Assembly (NCBI GenBank): GCA_026686845.1
Contig: JAIVEN010000008.1
Location: 33,360,501-33,424,500 of the forward strand
Reading direction: 5' to 3'
Length of the DNA stretch: 64,000 nt
Source: Adenanthera pavonina
Taxonomy: Eukaryota; Streptophyta; Magnoliopsida; Fabales; Fabaceae
Part shown: piece by piece, positions 47,177-59,469 of the stretch
Position numbering within the stretch: position 1 is the stretch's first letter
Layout of the letters: the number at the start of each line of letters is the position of its first letter
The notes under the pieces: generated by a model
Databases searched by the model: none
What the model was told of the DNA's origin: nothing
Seen by the model: the letters and a program-made list of their open reading frames with translations, nothing else
Translations under genes and position numbers: made by a program

Positions 47177-47764
47177 TATAATTAGAAAACTGGTAAAAAA
47201 AAAAAAAGGCTTGAAGAAGCCTGTGTTGGTGGGAGGCGGTGGAGAGAGAGAGAGATTTTTGTGAGATGGATGGAAGAGTGGACTAAGTAAACAGTGTTAA
47301 TTAAAACAAACACATGGTACTGACGTGTCGGCTGCTACCCCTTCTACCATGGTACTGACGTGATAGGAAAAATATTTTTATAATTTTAAAAATTATAAAT
47401 AATATAATATGTTTGATCTGTATTTATATAATTTTATTTTATTTTATTTTATATCTTTTTTTGCTCATATTGTATAACTGTAAAGATACCATTTTTATTG
47501 TATAATATTTAAATTAAAAAAATAGTATAATTTTATAATTGTAAAAAAATTATTTTTTATTTTTAAATTTAAATATTAAAAAAATTAAAAAAGAAGGTGG
47601 CAAGAGGAGGAAGGATCTCTTAGTAGGAAAGACCCGACCCCATTAATTCATTTGTAAACGGGACATTAAAGATATAATCCATTGGATCTAATTTTTGTCC
47701 AAAATAGACTCAAAGGATGTAATGTAAGCCACTGGATATAGTATTAGTATGTTTTGTAATAGTA

Positions 47765-48043
47765 CTTCTTTTGATCTTTAATATAAAATAATTTTAATCG
47801 AATCACATTGATTAAAAATGAAACTTAAAGTTAGTGAATTATCTCAATTTCTCTAAAAATCACAATTTTTTTTTTAAACTATCATTATATAATTTCTTTT
47901 TTTTTTTGAATATATTAAATAGAGTTATTTTTTTATTGAGAAAATATCGGCATTGTTTAGAAATACATAATAAATACTATCTCTATAAAAAGTCATATAT
48001 TTATAATCAGCACAAAATACCACATATTTAGGATCAGAGGAAA
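47765..48043. mobile_element. Stowaway-like MITE, 279 bp
   Basis: Starts CTTCTTTTGATCTTTAATAT and on the minus strand TTTCCTCTGATCCTAAATAT, between TA dinucleotides. Inner ttttaatcgaatcacattgatta matches the family. Next to it, 48046-48130 and 48230-48300 hold a diverged duplicate with gactattttgtcttttaaa. Confidence 0.6.
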
Positions 48044-48349
48044 TATTTTATATGGCTATTTCGTGTTTTAAATGACATCATAAGACTACAAAGCAAATTT
48101 GAGGAAACAAAATTATTCATTAGGATATGGATTATCTAAAAAGCTTAATATCTGACATTAGCCATTGAAAATATAAATGGAAATTTCAAAATAGATGTAC
48201 TCCTATGTATAATACTAGTATATTTTATAATAGTACTTTGTGTGACTATTTTGTCTTTTAAACGCCATCATATGACGATGGAGCAAAATAAATGAATGAA
48301 ACTTTTAACCATTTATTTAAGATATGTTAGATAAGCTGGCTTCCCAATA

Positions 48350-49770
48350 AGGGGTGAATTGGGAAGCTTATAAATTTTTCTACAAAACGTCAAGAACATG
48401 AAGAAAGTAAAGAGTGATGGTAAAACAGAGTATGGACGAATAAACAATAAAAGTAGTAGTAGGGAAGAGAAGACTCAGATATTTATCCTGGTTCGGTCTT
48501 TTAACTTGACCTACATCCAGTCTCCAAGTCACTACTTGAGATTTTCCACTATTTTGCAAGAATTCAATGGGCTTCTTGCAAATGCTACAGTACAGCGTTG
48601 ATGCTCTGTTTCTAGAGCTCACACTTTCACTCTTTGCACTCTCACTAAGTACTTCCCCAATCTCTTGTGATATCTCCTCACAAGAAAATCTTTCTTCTAG
48701 ATGAAGATAAGATTATTTATAATGAATGAACTCTCTTAATCAGAGTGTATATGAAAGTTAGAGTACAAATATTGAAGTATGTGAGAGTAGGAGACTTTGA
48801 GTAGATGATTTGACAGAGTTTCAGTATATATAAAAGTAATTTTGTTACCCACACCTTCAAATGAAGTTCTATTTATATATTTCTACCTCAACTATATGTT
48901 AGAGACAAGATCTAGCCATTAGAGACATTACCCAATAGTTACTCTGAGAAACTATCCGTTTACCAACCGTATTTAATGCTTCTGACACTCAAAGTTTGAA
49001 TTTTAGTTGGTCAACAAACGAATTTCGCAGAAACCGAAAGTTACAGCCTTTGACGTTAAACTCCCGAAGTTTATCTGTTATGAATCAAAATTCGAATTTT
49101 CATCTTTAAAAAAAGATTCTATGTTGGAACATACGAATTTTCATGTTTAAAGTTATTCTATTAAGTATGAACAGTAAATTTGATTTGCTACAGTGCCTTC
49201 GAAATTCAAATTTTGGAACCCTAAAATTCGTCTGTCAGAAGCTGGTTCAATGAGGTACCATAGTTCATAAATTCGAAATTCGAATTTTTAAATAGCAAAG
49301 TTTGTCTATCAGAGAGACCGCTTTTCAGATTTACTTTAAAATTCGAATTTCTGAGTATTGTCATTCGTATGTCAACATATCAACTCAACAGACTCACAAG
49401 CTTTGTTTTTGAAATTTGAATTTTCATGTTCAAAGTTCGTCTGTCAGAGGGTAATTTTGAAGCTCTTTTTAAGCTTGTTTTCAGATGAAATTTGACATAT
49501 TCTCAGACGAATTTTTCAATTTTTATAAGTTGCATTCTGTCTGAAATTCGAATTTTCATGTTCAAAGTTCGTCTGTCAGTGAAGGGCTCTTTTCAGACTC
49601 TTTTCAGACATAGGTCAAAGTTCGAATTTCGGAATACAAAATTCGTCTGTCAGAGAAGCCTCTTTTCAGACTTATTCATTTTCAATACAAAATTTGAATT
49701 TCTAAAGTTAAAGTTCGAATTTTCAAAACAGCAGATCAGTATAAACCTTTCAAACTTCTTCTGTTGATGG
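48350..49770. repeat. LTR-like remnant with recurring GTTCGTCTGTCAG units
   Basis: The left part has TATTTATCCTGGTTCGGTCT, CTACATCCAGTCTCCAAG and TCCTCACAAGAAAATC, which I associate with LTRs of plant Ty1/copia elements. From about 49070 to 49740 a degenerate unit recurs about eight times: aaattcgaattttcatgttc followed by aaagttcgtctgtcagag and often cttttcagac. Spacing varies from about 60 to 110 bp. No gag or pol frame is present, so this is at most a solo LTR or a non-coding remnant. Confidence 0.6.
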
Positions 49771-50004
49771 GTGTTTTTCAAATATTCCATGAATTATCAT
49801 AGAATTAAGGTTTTAAAACATCTTTTCACCAAATCAAAATCTTTTACTCAAATTAAAATATTACTAAACATTCTACATCTATTCTTGCACTGATTTCTCC
49901 AGAATTCCTTCACTTAAAACCTTTTGTGCACCTTTGATATTTTTATTCTAAGCTCTTAAAGGTTGGTTTGGAATCATCAAAAACACTTGATTTAACAAGA
50001 TATA

Positions 50005-50320
50005 CTTCCTCCATTTCAAAATATATAACTGATTTAATGGGGAATAAGGTTTCAAAATATAAGTAACTTTATAAAAGTTAGTGATCGTTTAATTTCTTTT
50101 CATATTTACCCCCATTTATGATAGACCTAAATTAAAGTGGATCCTTAACGTTTTCTTATAGTAGAGAGAGATTAAAAGAAATAATAGTAATTAAGATGGT
50201 TAATTTAATTAGAGTAAATTTAATGATGGAATAAAAAATTAAAGCATACAACTAACCTTAATTATTTTCCTTGGCAAGAATGATGTAGTTAAATCCACCA
50301 CATATTTAAAATGGACTGAG
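50005..50320. mobile_element. Stowaway-type MITE, 316 bp
   Basis: The ends CTTCCTCCATTTCAAAATAT and (minus strand) CTCAGTCCATTTTAAATATG, TA on both sides (50003-50004, 50321-50322). Confidence 0.8.
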
Positions 50321-50322
50321 TA

Positions 50323-51105
50323 AAAATCCTTAATGCTATGCTTGGTTCCACTGAGAAAAAGGGAGGAAGAGATTTTAATGAAGAGAAAGAAAAATAAAGA
50401 GAATTTAATTTTACCTCATTTAGAGGAAAAATGAAGAATTTTAGTGGATGAGATTTTAATGTTACCTTATTTGATTTAATTTAAGAGAGGAGTGGAGGAA
50501 AAATAATTATAAATAGACAATTATATCCTTATCATACTTAATTTAATTTTCCCTCTCTTTTCTTCCCTTCTATTTTTTCTTCTATTTTATATCCATTTAT
50601 AATTGCATATTATTTTTTGCCACTATAATTACAAATTATTTTACATACTTTTTTTTTGCCACTATAATCTTCACGTGATGCACTACCATGAAGGAGGCGA
50701 GTGGTGGCTGGAGTAGACCTTGTTGACGACGATAGTCTAGCAATGCATAACAAAGAGATGTGAGTGGTGAGGGTAAAAATGTTTACTTTAGAATGAAAGT
50801 TGCGTCGATAAAAAGAGAAAGTGTGAATATAAAAATGTTTAGGGACAATTTGATCAGGATAAAATAAAAAGATGCATTTTCCCCTCCAAATTATAAATTA
50901 CCTAAATTTGGTGAGGAGGGCTACAAGGGAAAGGGAGGCCCTCCTTTAATTTTTTTATTTTACCAAATAAAGGGGTTTTAATAAAATGCCTCCACTCCCC
51001 TTCCCTACATTTCCCTTGACCAAATACATCATGACACTCAGATCGACACATCTCTCTCCTCTCTCATACTTACATCGTTATATTTAAGCATTTAATGGTA
51101 AAAAA
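50323..51105. other. Spacer, no gene
   Basis: Contains GAGG/CCTC-rich stretches and a repeated tttttttgccactataat (near 50612 and 50652). No gene is seen. Confidence 0.4.
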
Positions 51106-51109
51106 TAAG

Positions 51110-51154
51110 TTTAAAAGATTATACAGTTGACCAAAAAAAATTTAAAAGATTATA
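51110..51154 (+). mobile_element. Tail-only micro-insertion
   Basis: Identical 14-bp repeats tttaaaagattata (51110-51123 and 51141-51154) flank cagttgaccaaaaaaaa. Confidence 0.65.
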
Positions 51155-51376
51155 ATTAGTAGCAAACCTAGGAATCTGGGTTAGTGGAGGTGATTCATCT
51201 GTTTTTTAAAATATAAATCACATTAGCTATCGTCATATAAAGATAATCTAAAATCATATAAAATTTATTTCATATAAGTCGAATATATTACATCCAACTT
51301 TTATTTATTTTTATATGTCGTTTAAGATTTTAGTACACATATTAAAAAATACAATTAATGTGTTAGAATTTATTTA

Positions 51377-51647
51377 CTACCTCTGTTTCTTTTTAAGAGT
51401 TGCTTAAGATTTAATCACACAAATTGAGAAATATAATTAATATGTTTGAGTTTCTTTCAAATTACGGATATGTCTTTACAAAAATAAATTAATAAAAAAG
51501 AGTAACTAATATTATTTTGTTACTTTTAAGATAACATTTAAGGGTATAAGTGAAAAAACAGTAATTAATATTGCCTTAAAATTCTAAAATGATAGATAAA
51601 GAGAAAAAAATTCTTAAAATGTGACAAATAAAAAGAAATAGAGAGAG
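51377..51647. mobile_element. Stowaway-type MITE, 271 bp
   Basis: The ends CTACCTCTGTTTCTTTTTAA and (minus strand) CTCTCTCTATTTCTTTTTAT, with TA on both sides. Partial related sequence continues to about 51830. Confidence 0.75.
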
Positions 51648-52529
51648 TAAATTTCGTAACATATTCTTTACTAAATAGATAAATAAGAAAAAATAATTAA
51701 TGTCATCTTTAATTTTTAAAATGATAGATAAGAGTATAATTGGAAAAATAATAACTAGAATTTGAAAATAATAGATAAATATATAAACCAAAATTTTTTT
51801 CAAAAGTGACAAATGAAAAAAAACAAAAGACTACCTTACAATTGTTATTTTCGTGATTTTGAAATCCAGGACCAATTAACTCATTATCAATGTGTGACTT
51901 CATTTTTTTTTAATAAATAACAATAACTATTATTATATGAATAAAAATTATTTGGATTTTCCTGTATAGTCTCACTAACTTGTGCTTTGATAAATTTAAC
52001 TTTTTATATATATAAAGAAGATTTGAACCCTTAATCTCTACCTATATCCCAATCTTATTTTTATCACCTGAGCTAGTATCAGGTGACGATAAATTTAACT
52101 TTTTATTTATTGTGTTTAATAAAATATTCACAAAAATTTTGAACCATAAAAATTTGAACCTAAAATTAGTTTAAACTTAAATATATTCAAAACTTAAGTT
52201 TAATATATAAAATTAAAATATTACTCTTACAAATAAAATTCCCAAATTGAGGGATCCGGTGCTGACCCTTGAATATAAATAGGTCCGCCGCTGTACAAGG
52301 ATATATAAGCGAAGAATTATGCCTACCTATTTTATTGATGGAATAAATGAAGCTTACCATTCTCATAAAAACTCTGGCAAAAGAAAAAAGAGAGAGAAAT
52401 ATTATCAATCTCATAAAAACTGAATAATTGCTTGTAAGTTTTTCAGTAAAAATTATTGTTGTCAGAACTGAATAAGATATTGATTCAAAATTTAATGGTT
52501 CACTGTGATTTAATTAGGGCTGGACTGAT

Positions 52530-53035
52530 AATAATTAAAATAATATATTTTAAATAAATAACACAAGTTAGATAAATTTTATGACTTAATTAAGTAATAT
52601 TGAATTATCAATCTATTATTCACCACAAATAAATTATTAATAAATTTTATAACTTAATATTTAAATCTAAATAAGTCAATATTTATCTATAATCACATTT
52701 TGAGTTCAAAATACTGAGTTAATAATATATTATTATATTATTTGTTACATAAATTTATAATTTTTAATAATTATATTTCATAATAATGTTTATATAATAT
52801 TATAATATAAAAAATATTTTATACAAAATATGATGTTATTTTATCTTAAAAACTAAAAAATATTTAAAAAAAATTTAAAATGAGATCCGTTCATGACCAA
52901 TTTATAGTCGGTTCCACCGATTTTTAATCAATTCTTGCCAATTCTGGATTCTGCCAGTTTTCTTCCTTATTGAACCAGACCAAGCATCAGTTTTTTAGTT
53001 CAAACCAATCGATCCGGTCTAATTTTGACAATACC
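52530..53035 (-). mobile_element. Dispersed repeat with GGTT/AACC-rich ends, copy 1
   Basis: The A/T-rich body (52600-52870) is the reverse complement of the body at 57710-57980; shared strings include aagataaaataacat, aatattatataa, attatagat and taaatattaagttataaaa. The right end (52880-53035) is rich in accgatt/gaaccag/ccggtct motifs. Confidence 0.65.
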
Positions 53036-53039
53036 AATA

Positions 53040-54550
53040 AAAATATGTGAAAAATTTTATATCCTTCACTAAAAAAAAGATTTAATATCTATCTAGGCTA
53101 ATATTCCCAAATATATTATAGCTAAATAAATGCTGTAATATATTTTACCTAAATATACTGTGCGTTTATTTTTGCTTTGGTAAATACAAATTTTGATGAA
53201 ATGTTGAAACTTTCCTTTTTTCAAAAAAAAATTAATAAGTCACCACTTGGAGGTGCATCGGTGTTTCCTTGTTTATACAATTGGAAACATTTTTCTTACT
53301 AGAAGTTTCATTTTTTATTACTTGTAAATAATGATTTAGATATTTTCTTTGTTTCAAAATAATTGACATCCTGGAGTTATGTATATAGATTTAAAAAACC
53401 GGTAAATAACCTAATAATTAATAGAATATGAGTTATTTTATTATAAACATCTAAATGACTCACTGACAATGTTTTCAATTGAAAGATTTTTTAGGATCTA
53501 AACTAATTAAAATCAAGTCAAACTCTATCACTAAATATTTAATAAGACTGAATGCACTTAAAATCTCTGATTAGGAGGATACAACCCCTTACTAATTGAA
53601 TCAAATGCTCGTTGGTTATGCATACAGACACTTTAATAATATTTAGAGCAAATAGTGATGGGTTATGAAATGTATTATCAGTAGAGAATTAAAAGAAAAT
53701 TTATAAATAGTATTTCTACTCAACGTACTTCTTTCTAAAAAAAATTATATTAGCACAATTAATAAGAAACCAAAGTTGTAAACTTTTTGTGTATAGAAAA
53801 AGACTTTATTTAGACAAACAAAACCTATTTCAGTTATTTTTATGTCTCGAAAGGATTAGTTTTTAATTGTCATATGAAGATACTCTTACTGCTAAAAAAA
53901 AAGTTTACAACTTTTTTGTGATGGTAAATATATTAATGACGGAATATATGACACTTAGCATTTAAAAAATACATAAATTTCTTAACATATGTTCGAATTT
54001 TAGCTCAGTAAATGGGAAATTAGCAAGTGTGAAAGATTTATATTAATTTAGGCTCATATAAAGACCTTGATATATTTCCTAATATATCCTTGTTTACGAC
54101 CTTGATATATTTCCTAATATATCCTTGTTTACTGTCGTGGGAACTAATCTTGACGAAATATTTTAAATTACCGTTATTTAAATAATTATTAAGCTATCAT
54201 TTCAAGGATGTGAGAAGATATTTTACTGTTTATATAATTTTAAAAAATTTAATTATAACAAGAACATGTGTTTTCAAGGATTTGAATCCCCTGGATTGCC
54301 TACTATCCTCAATTGTTAAGTGAAGTGTAAAAGTTAACATATTTATGTTATTTTTATATTTTTATTTTATGTAAAATAAATTTATCTCTCTTCAATACAT
54401 TGCACTTTAATGATTGAGGGAGGTGAGCACCACAAGGATGTCTTCAATAGTAATATAACAAGCTTAAAATTTATGACAATTCTATCATTTTTTAATTGAA
54501 TCATATATTTATTATATTATAATTAAATAATTTGATAACTAGAACATAAA
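53040..54550. other. AT-rich spacer, no gene
   Basis: Only feature noted: a perfect 35-bp tandem duplication at 54063-54132 (gaccttgatatatttcctaa...). Confidence 0.45.
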
Positions 54551-54553
54551 AAA

Positions 54554-54587
54554 ATTGTATTTGTTCTGGTAAAAAAGATTGTATTTG
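54554..54587 (+). mobile_element. Tail-only micro-insertion
   Basis: Identical 10-bp repeats attgtatttg (54554-54563, 54578-54587) flank ttctggtaaaaaag. Confidence 0.5.
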
Positions 54588-54967
54588 AATATAGTACTAT
54601 TAATAATTGGTAACTTCTTACTAATTTTAACAAAAATATCTTTTAATTTTTTATGTACAACTATTTTTTACTGTTTAACTTTTAATAACAAGTAATTAGA
54701 AATTGTTCCTCTAATATAAAAAGCTGTACATTAATTTTATATTTAAATGTTTAAAATAAAATACCATTTGTTAAATATTTTGATTTTGAATAAAAATAAA
54801 TTAACATGCCAATCCAAATGATATGCGTGATATGGCCTTACCGCATTAGCCATTAGGCAATAATGCAACGTTATAAAATAGTGGGCAAAGAATATACAAT
54901 TTTTTTACATTAAAAGGAAAATTTAAAATTTAACATGATATTTCTATTAAAAGTTTGAGTAATCAAT

Positions 54968-55012
54968 GTACGATTCATGTTTCTCGAGCCAAAAAAAAAA
55001 GTAGGATTCATG
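54968..55012 (+). mobile_element. Tail-only micro-insertion
   Basis: 12-bp repeats gtacgattcatg and gtaggattcatg flank 21 nt: tttctcgagcc plus ten A. Confidence 0.55.
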
Positions 55013-55655
55013 GATCATGAATATTTCTAATAAACTGTACAGACAAATTGGCAACTTCATTTTAATATGTGGACAAGTCTTTTTTATTATTGCACTTAAA
55101 TTATTTTTAATTTTATTTTTATCTATTTGGTCACCAACTTTTTTAATAATACATAATCAATGTAACTACAAAAATGAAAAGATCTAATTGGGCAACGTAA
55201 AGTACAAAAATTATATATTTTTTATGCGAAAAATTATATCTTTATCCAAAATTAATAATAAAAATATAAATATTTCCAGTAACTTTTATCTATTTGTTTT
55301 CAAATTTTGTTTGACTGTGTCGACATATTTAGACAATAACCCATTTATTGTAAAGTTGGTCTCATCTCCTCGGCATGATTGATCCATTGATTGTGATTGT
55401 CTAATTAATGTAATTTTTTTATCATTAATTTTCTCTATTTCTGCCAATGCAAACAATTAAATAATGAATCTTTAAAAACGAGATAAAAGTCCAGTAACTA
55501 TCTAAAATAGACATTTCTAGCTATAAATATCAAAACTTGTCACAAACAGATTAATTGTACTCAAAAGTACTCATAGTTCAATAATAATGAGTTTTCTTTC
55601 AGTTATGTGAATTAATTGCTTTTCAAACCATTTCATAAAATATGGTTTTGAAATA

Positions 55656-55922
55656 TTCCTTTCAATTCATATTATAAGATATTTTGTATTAATTACACGT
55701 ATATTAAGAAAAATATTTTTCACTTGAAATCAATATAAAAAGTACCTACATTTTCTATTTTACCATTATTAAATATTCAATTCTATTATCATTATAGGAT
55801 TATAGATGAGAAGTATAAAAATATTAAAAATATAGGTAAAATGAGAAGAAAAATATCTAATATCCTATATTTTTAACAAAAAACTTGTTATATAAAATAT
55901 CTTATAATATGGAGTGGAGGAA
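55656..55922. mobile_element. Stowaway-like MITE, about 267 bp
   Basis: Left ttcaattcatattataagatattttg and right caaaatatcttataatatggagtggagg (variant) are inverted copies. The flanking TA is unclear on the right. Confidence 0.6.
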
Positions 55923-57549
55923 AAATCAACTAGTTTAGGTTTAGTAAAACCAGTATAAGAAATCACAAGTTTAGAAAACCATATATATGCTCATCTATAA
56001 AAGCAACTAAACAAATAGGATCACACATCACTGCCCCTAGCTTTCAATGGCTTTGTAGTATGAGTTATACACACACAAATCTCATATTGGCCTAAGATTT
56101 GTGATCTTAAGGTTGGCCTCGACTAAGTGCACTAAGATATAGGTTATGTGCCAATTTCATTCTTAACTATTGGGATTTTCACCCGAGGTGTAACTAAACT
56201 CGAATCATATTATCATCAAGTAATTAAATTCTTTCTCTTGGGATTTTCAATAAATAATTTTAAGGCATCGGACATATATATCATGCAATACCAACATAGC
56301 AATATAATTCAATTTCAAAACATGAGAACGCATTTGAATTTATTTATGAATACTAGCTGTCTTTAATGAAGCCAAAATGTCACTTCCAAGTCAACAATCT
56401 GCAGTAATTAAGTTAAAGCTATTTAACATTATATCATAGCAATATAATATATTTCAATTAACTAAATCCATTTTTTTCAATTCACACTTACCATAATGGT
56501 AAAAACTAAACACCTCAAACACTCCTCCCAAATGTAACACCTCTAGTTGGGTCTACACATAGTCTTCAACTACTCGGACCAAATGATTGAATTAGGCTTC
56601 CAAATCAATTTAGTAACATTAAGTATAAATAATTATGGAATAAAAACTTACATAAATTCAACCTACAGCAAAAGTAATTGTCCACCTAAAGATGAAATCA
56701 AACATTTAGGAGGCAATTATGAAACTATTGCCAATATTAACTCATGAATTGCTAATCTAATCCCATCAATTTGTATATATTTGGATCATCCCCATACTTT
56801 CTCTTCATACATTTCTCTATACACAATCACTTGCGTTGATTGTGATCAAGTTGCTGAGAAAATAGTCTATAAATAAAAAAAAATATGCTTAATTCAATAG
56901 CCTATAGTTATTATTATGAGTGTAATGTTTTTAAAATTAATATCACAATACTTATTATGATAATGATTAAATCAATAATTATTTGGTTTAATTTCACAAT
57001 GAGTAATTTTTCACCATTGAATATAAAATGGATGAAGGAGATTGTATATTAAGAGATGTATGGAGATGATCTAAATATCAATTACATACACTTTTAATTA
57101 GCAAATTTCAACTTCAATCGCAGGACTTCATATTTTCTATTCTTAGGTTCAAAGTTCTTAATTCAAATTCTGTTTGGTGAGAAAGAATGCTTAAGATGAA
57201 TATAATGACTTTCTTTCATGTATCTTGGCTACATCCTCTAGCAAAAGCTTCAAATTAGGAAATTTGTACTTTGCCACATCATTAATGAAGAACATGTAAC
57301 ATCCTATGCTAAATTATGGATATTTATGTGGGAAAACATATTATGCCTTTTCTTGTCATAATATTTATCAATAATTGAGTAAAAAATAATTTAAGCAATC
57401 TCTTTCAATATTCATAATATATAATTAAAAATATTTTATATTATTTTGAATTTATTCTTTTCCAATATTTATCATTAAAAATGACATTTCACTCGCATTT
57501 GAAAAAAAAAAACATAAAAATTGCAAGAAGTAAAAATCAAGAAACAAAA
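55923..57549. other. Spacer, no gene
   Basis: AT-rich DNA; short frames near 56.1-56.7 kb have no recognisable protein. caaatctcatattggcc at 56076 resembles LTR-type motifs but stands alone. Confidence 0.4.
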
Positions 57550-58105
57550 AACTAGACTGGACCGGCTAGTTCAATCAATTTGACCAAGACGCGGTGTTAG
57601 GTCCTCTCCAGTCATAGATGAAGATCGACCAATTTCAGAATCGGTACAAAACCGGCTGAACTGGTCATGAACTAGGTTGAATTGTTATGATTTTCTTTTT
57701 AATTTTTAAAATTTTTCTTGTTTTTAAGATAAAATAACATTATTTTTAGTATTAAGTGATATTATTTTTTGTATAATTTTTTTCTTTCTATATTATGATA
57801 TTATATAAGCAATATTATAATACATAATTATTAGTAATGATAAATTTACTTAACAAATAATATGAAAATAGACTATTAATTGACTATTTTAAATTCAAAA
57901 TATAATTATAGATGAATATTAATTTGTTTAGATTTTAATATTAGGTTATAAAACTTATTAATAATATTTTTAATTTTTTATATAATATATAAAATAAAAA
58001 ATTATTAAATTTATTACAACCAATTTAATTCCGATTGAATCATTAAATCTTGAACCAGTGCCTTGATCGGTTCAACGTTTGGTCCGATTTTTTGAATCTT
58101 AGTAA
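57550..58105 (+). mobile_element. Dispersed repeat with GGTT/AACC-rich ends, copy 2
   Basis: Left end ctggaccggctagttcaatc; right end on the minus strand reads cggaccaaacgttgaaccga. The body is the inverted counterpart of the copy at 52.5-53.0 kb. Ends and size suggest a non-autonomous DNA transposon. More accggttt motifs continue to about 58230. Confidence 0.65.
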
Positions 58106-58239
58106 AATTAATTTTTTTTAAGACAATCATGCAATATTATCACAATCCAATCAGACATTAAACCGATCAAGACATTAATTCAGAGTTTAATGGTTAAATC
58201 ATAATTAAACTATGGTAAGACCGGTTTAAATTAAATTAA

Positions 58240-59410
58240 CATATACTCTTACATTTTCTATTATAAGTCACCTTTTAAAAAATTTTCATGGCCCTAAATA
58301 TAAGTTATAGTGTAAAATGATTGGAACATTTAATTTTTTTACAAATACCTTTACTAATTACAATGTGTGATTAATATGAGGTTACAAGGATAATTTTGTA
58401 AATTAAAGAATATTTTTAAAAATTTAATTACTATAACTAATTTAATTATTTTTCTTAATTTATATGAAATAAAAAATTATGTATATTAAAGACATAAAAT
58501 AATATATATATATATATATATATTTTTTTACAGGAAAAAATAGCATATATCTATGTTGATTATTCTGTATAAAGATATATAAAGTGTAAAAATGAAAAAA
58601 AAATATTAATCACCAAGACCATTGAATAAGGTATGAACTATTATTCACTAATGTTCATAGCAAGAAAATGCATTTATTAGAGAATAGAATGCATTTATGA
58701 TGTGAATGGGAATTTATATAAAATATTCAATTATTTAAGTTGATTTGTGTTGACGGAGAAAAGAAGAAGAGACTTGTCAAATGGTAGCCGGTAAGTGATA
58801 TGACTTTTGCTTGTGACTTATTTTACTGAGATGTGTGACTTTTGCTTTCTTCCAATGCACCAATTCACGCCTCACAGTGCTTGGGTTATTCATTTGAAAT
58901 GCTGCTCATGATGAAAGCTATTTTTGTCTAAACCTCCAAGGCTTCGATCCATCCAAAATATTGGGGCATCTTCATCTTCCTTCATCTCTCCTTTGTTCCA
59001 CTTAAAAAATTGAAGGCTTCCTTTTTTTTTTTTTTTTAATCTCCCATTTGTTTTATTCCACCGATCATTCAAGGCAATCTCATCTAGCAATTTTTTTGAA
59101 GCTTTGGTTCTGGTTCGTAAAAGGATCCTCATCACCCTCATCTATTTTTTTTTTCTCTGGTTAGTTTTTCTTTTTCTTTTTCTTAGCATTCCTTTCCCAT
59201 ATTACAAACTGACTCTAAAATCTTTCACCCACAAATAATTCAGGATCTACAACACACAACATGAATTTTTGGCTAGAATAGCATAATTGAAGCATTCAAA
59301 TTGGTTGAAACATTTGTCAGAATAATTTTAATTTTATGTATAGATTAGTATTAATCAATAGTCAAATTAATTTTAGAATTCAAGATGGGATTGACGAATT
59401 TTTGGCTGAT
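58240..59410. other. Spacer, no supported gene
   Basis: (AT)n at 58503-58523. The minus-strand frame at 59141-58890 has a Lys-rich stretch from a poly-A run and no family I recognise, so it is not called. Confidence 0.4.
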
Positions 59411-59413
59411 TCT

Positions 59414-59469
59414 TTCAACTTCTGATTGTTTTTTTTTTTTTTTTTGCCAAATTCAACTTCTGATTGTTA
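59414..59469 (-). mobile_element. Tail-only micro-insertion
   Basis: Identical 17-bp repeats ttcaacttctgattgtt (59414-59430, 59453-59469) flank 22 nt: sixteen T then gccaaa. The minus strand reads TTTGGC followed by A16. Confidence 0.7.

Larger units (their letters stand above)
45935..47700. mobile_element. Long-TIR transposon, about 1.77 kb, with nested MITE
   Basis: Left GGATAAAACTTAGATCC, GGTTATATCC, TTACCAATGAATTAATG is matched on the minus strand of the right end by GGACAAAAATTAGATCC, GGATTATATC, TTACAAATGAATTAATG. Further in, both arms carry AAGAGAGATC/TAAGAGATCC, CTCCTACCACC/CTCTTGCCACC, then the A/T block attatattatttataatttt. The arms are thus about 500 bp. The core (46440-47180) has no transposase frame and includes a Stowaway copy at 46913-47176. 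Long inverted arms point to a Mutator-like or fold-back element; the target duplication is not clear. Confidence 0.75.

Noticed and set aside
50610..50670. Repeated tttttttgccactataat as a possible further micro-insertion
   Set aside because: The T-tract is on the wrong side relative to the repeat for the tail-only model; a simple duplication is more likely.
58890..59141. Minus-strand 83-codon frame with Lys- and Asp/Glu-rich segments
   Set aside because: Contains a poly-A-encoded lysine run, has no recognised family and no splice context.
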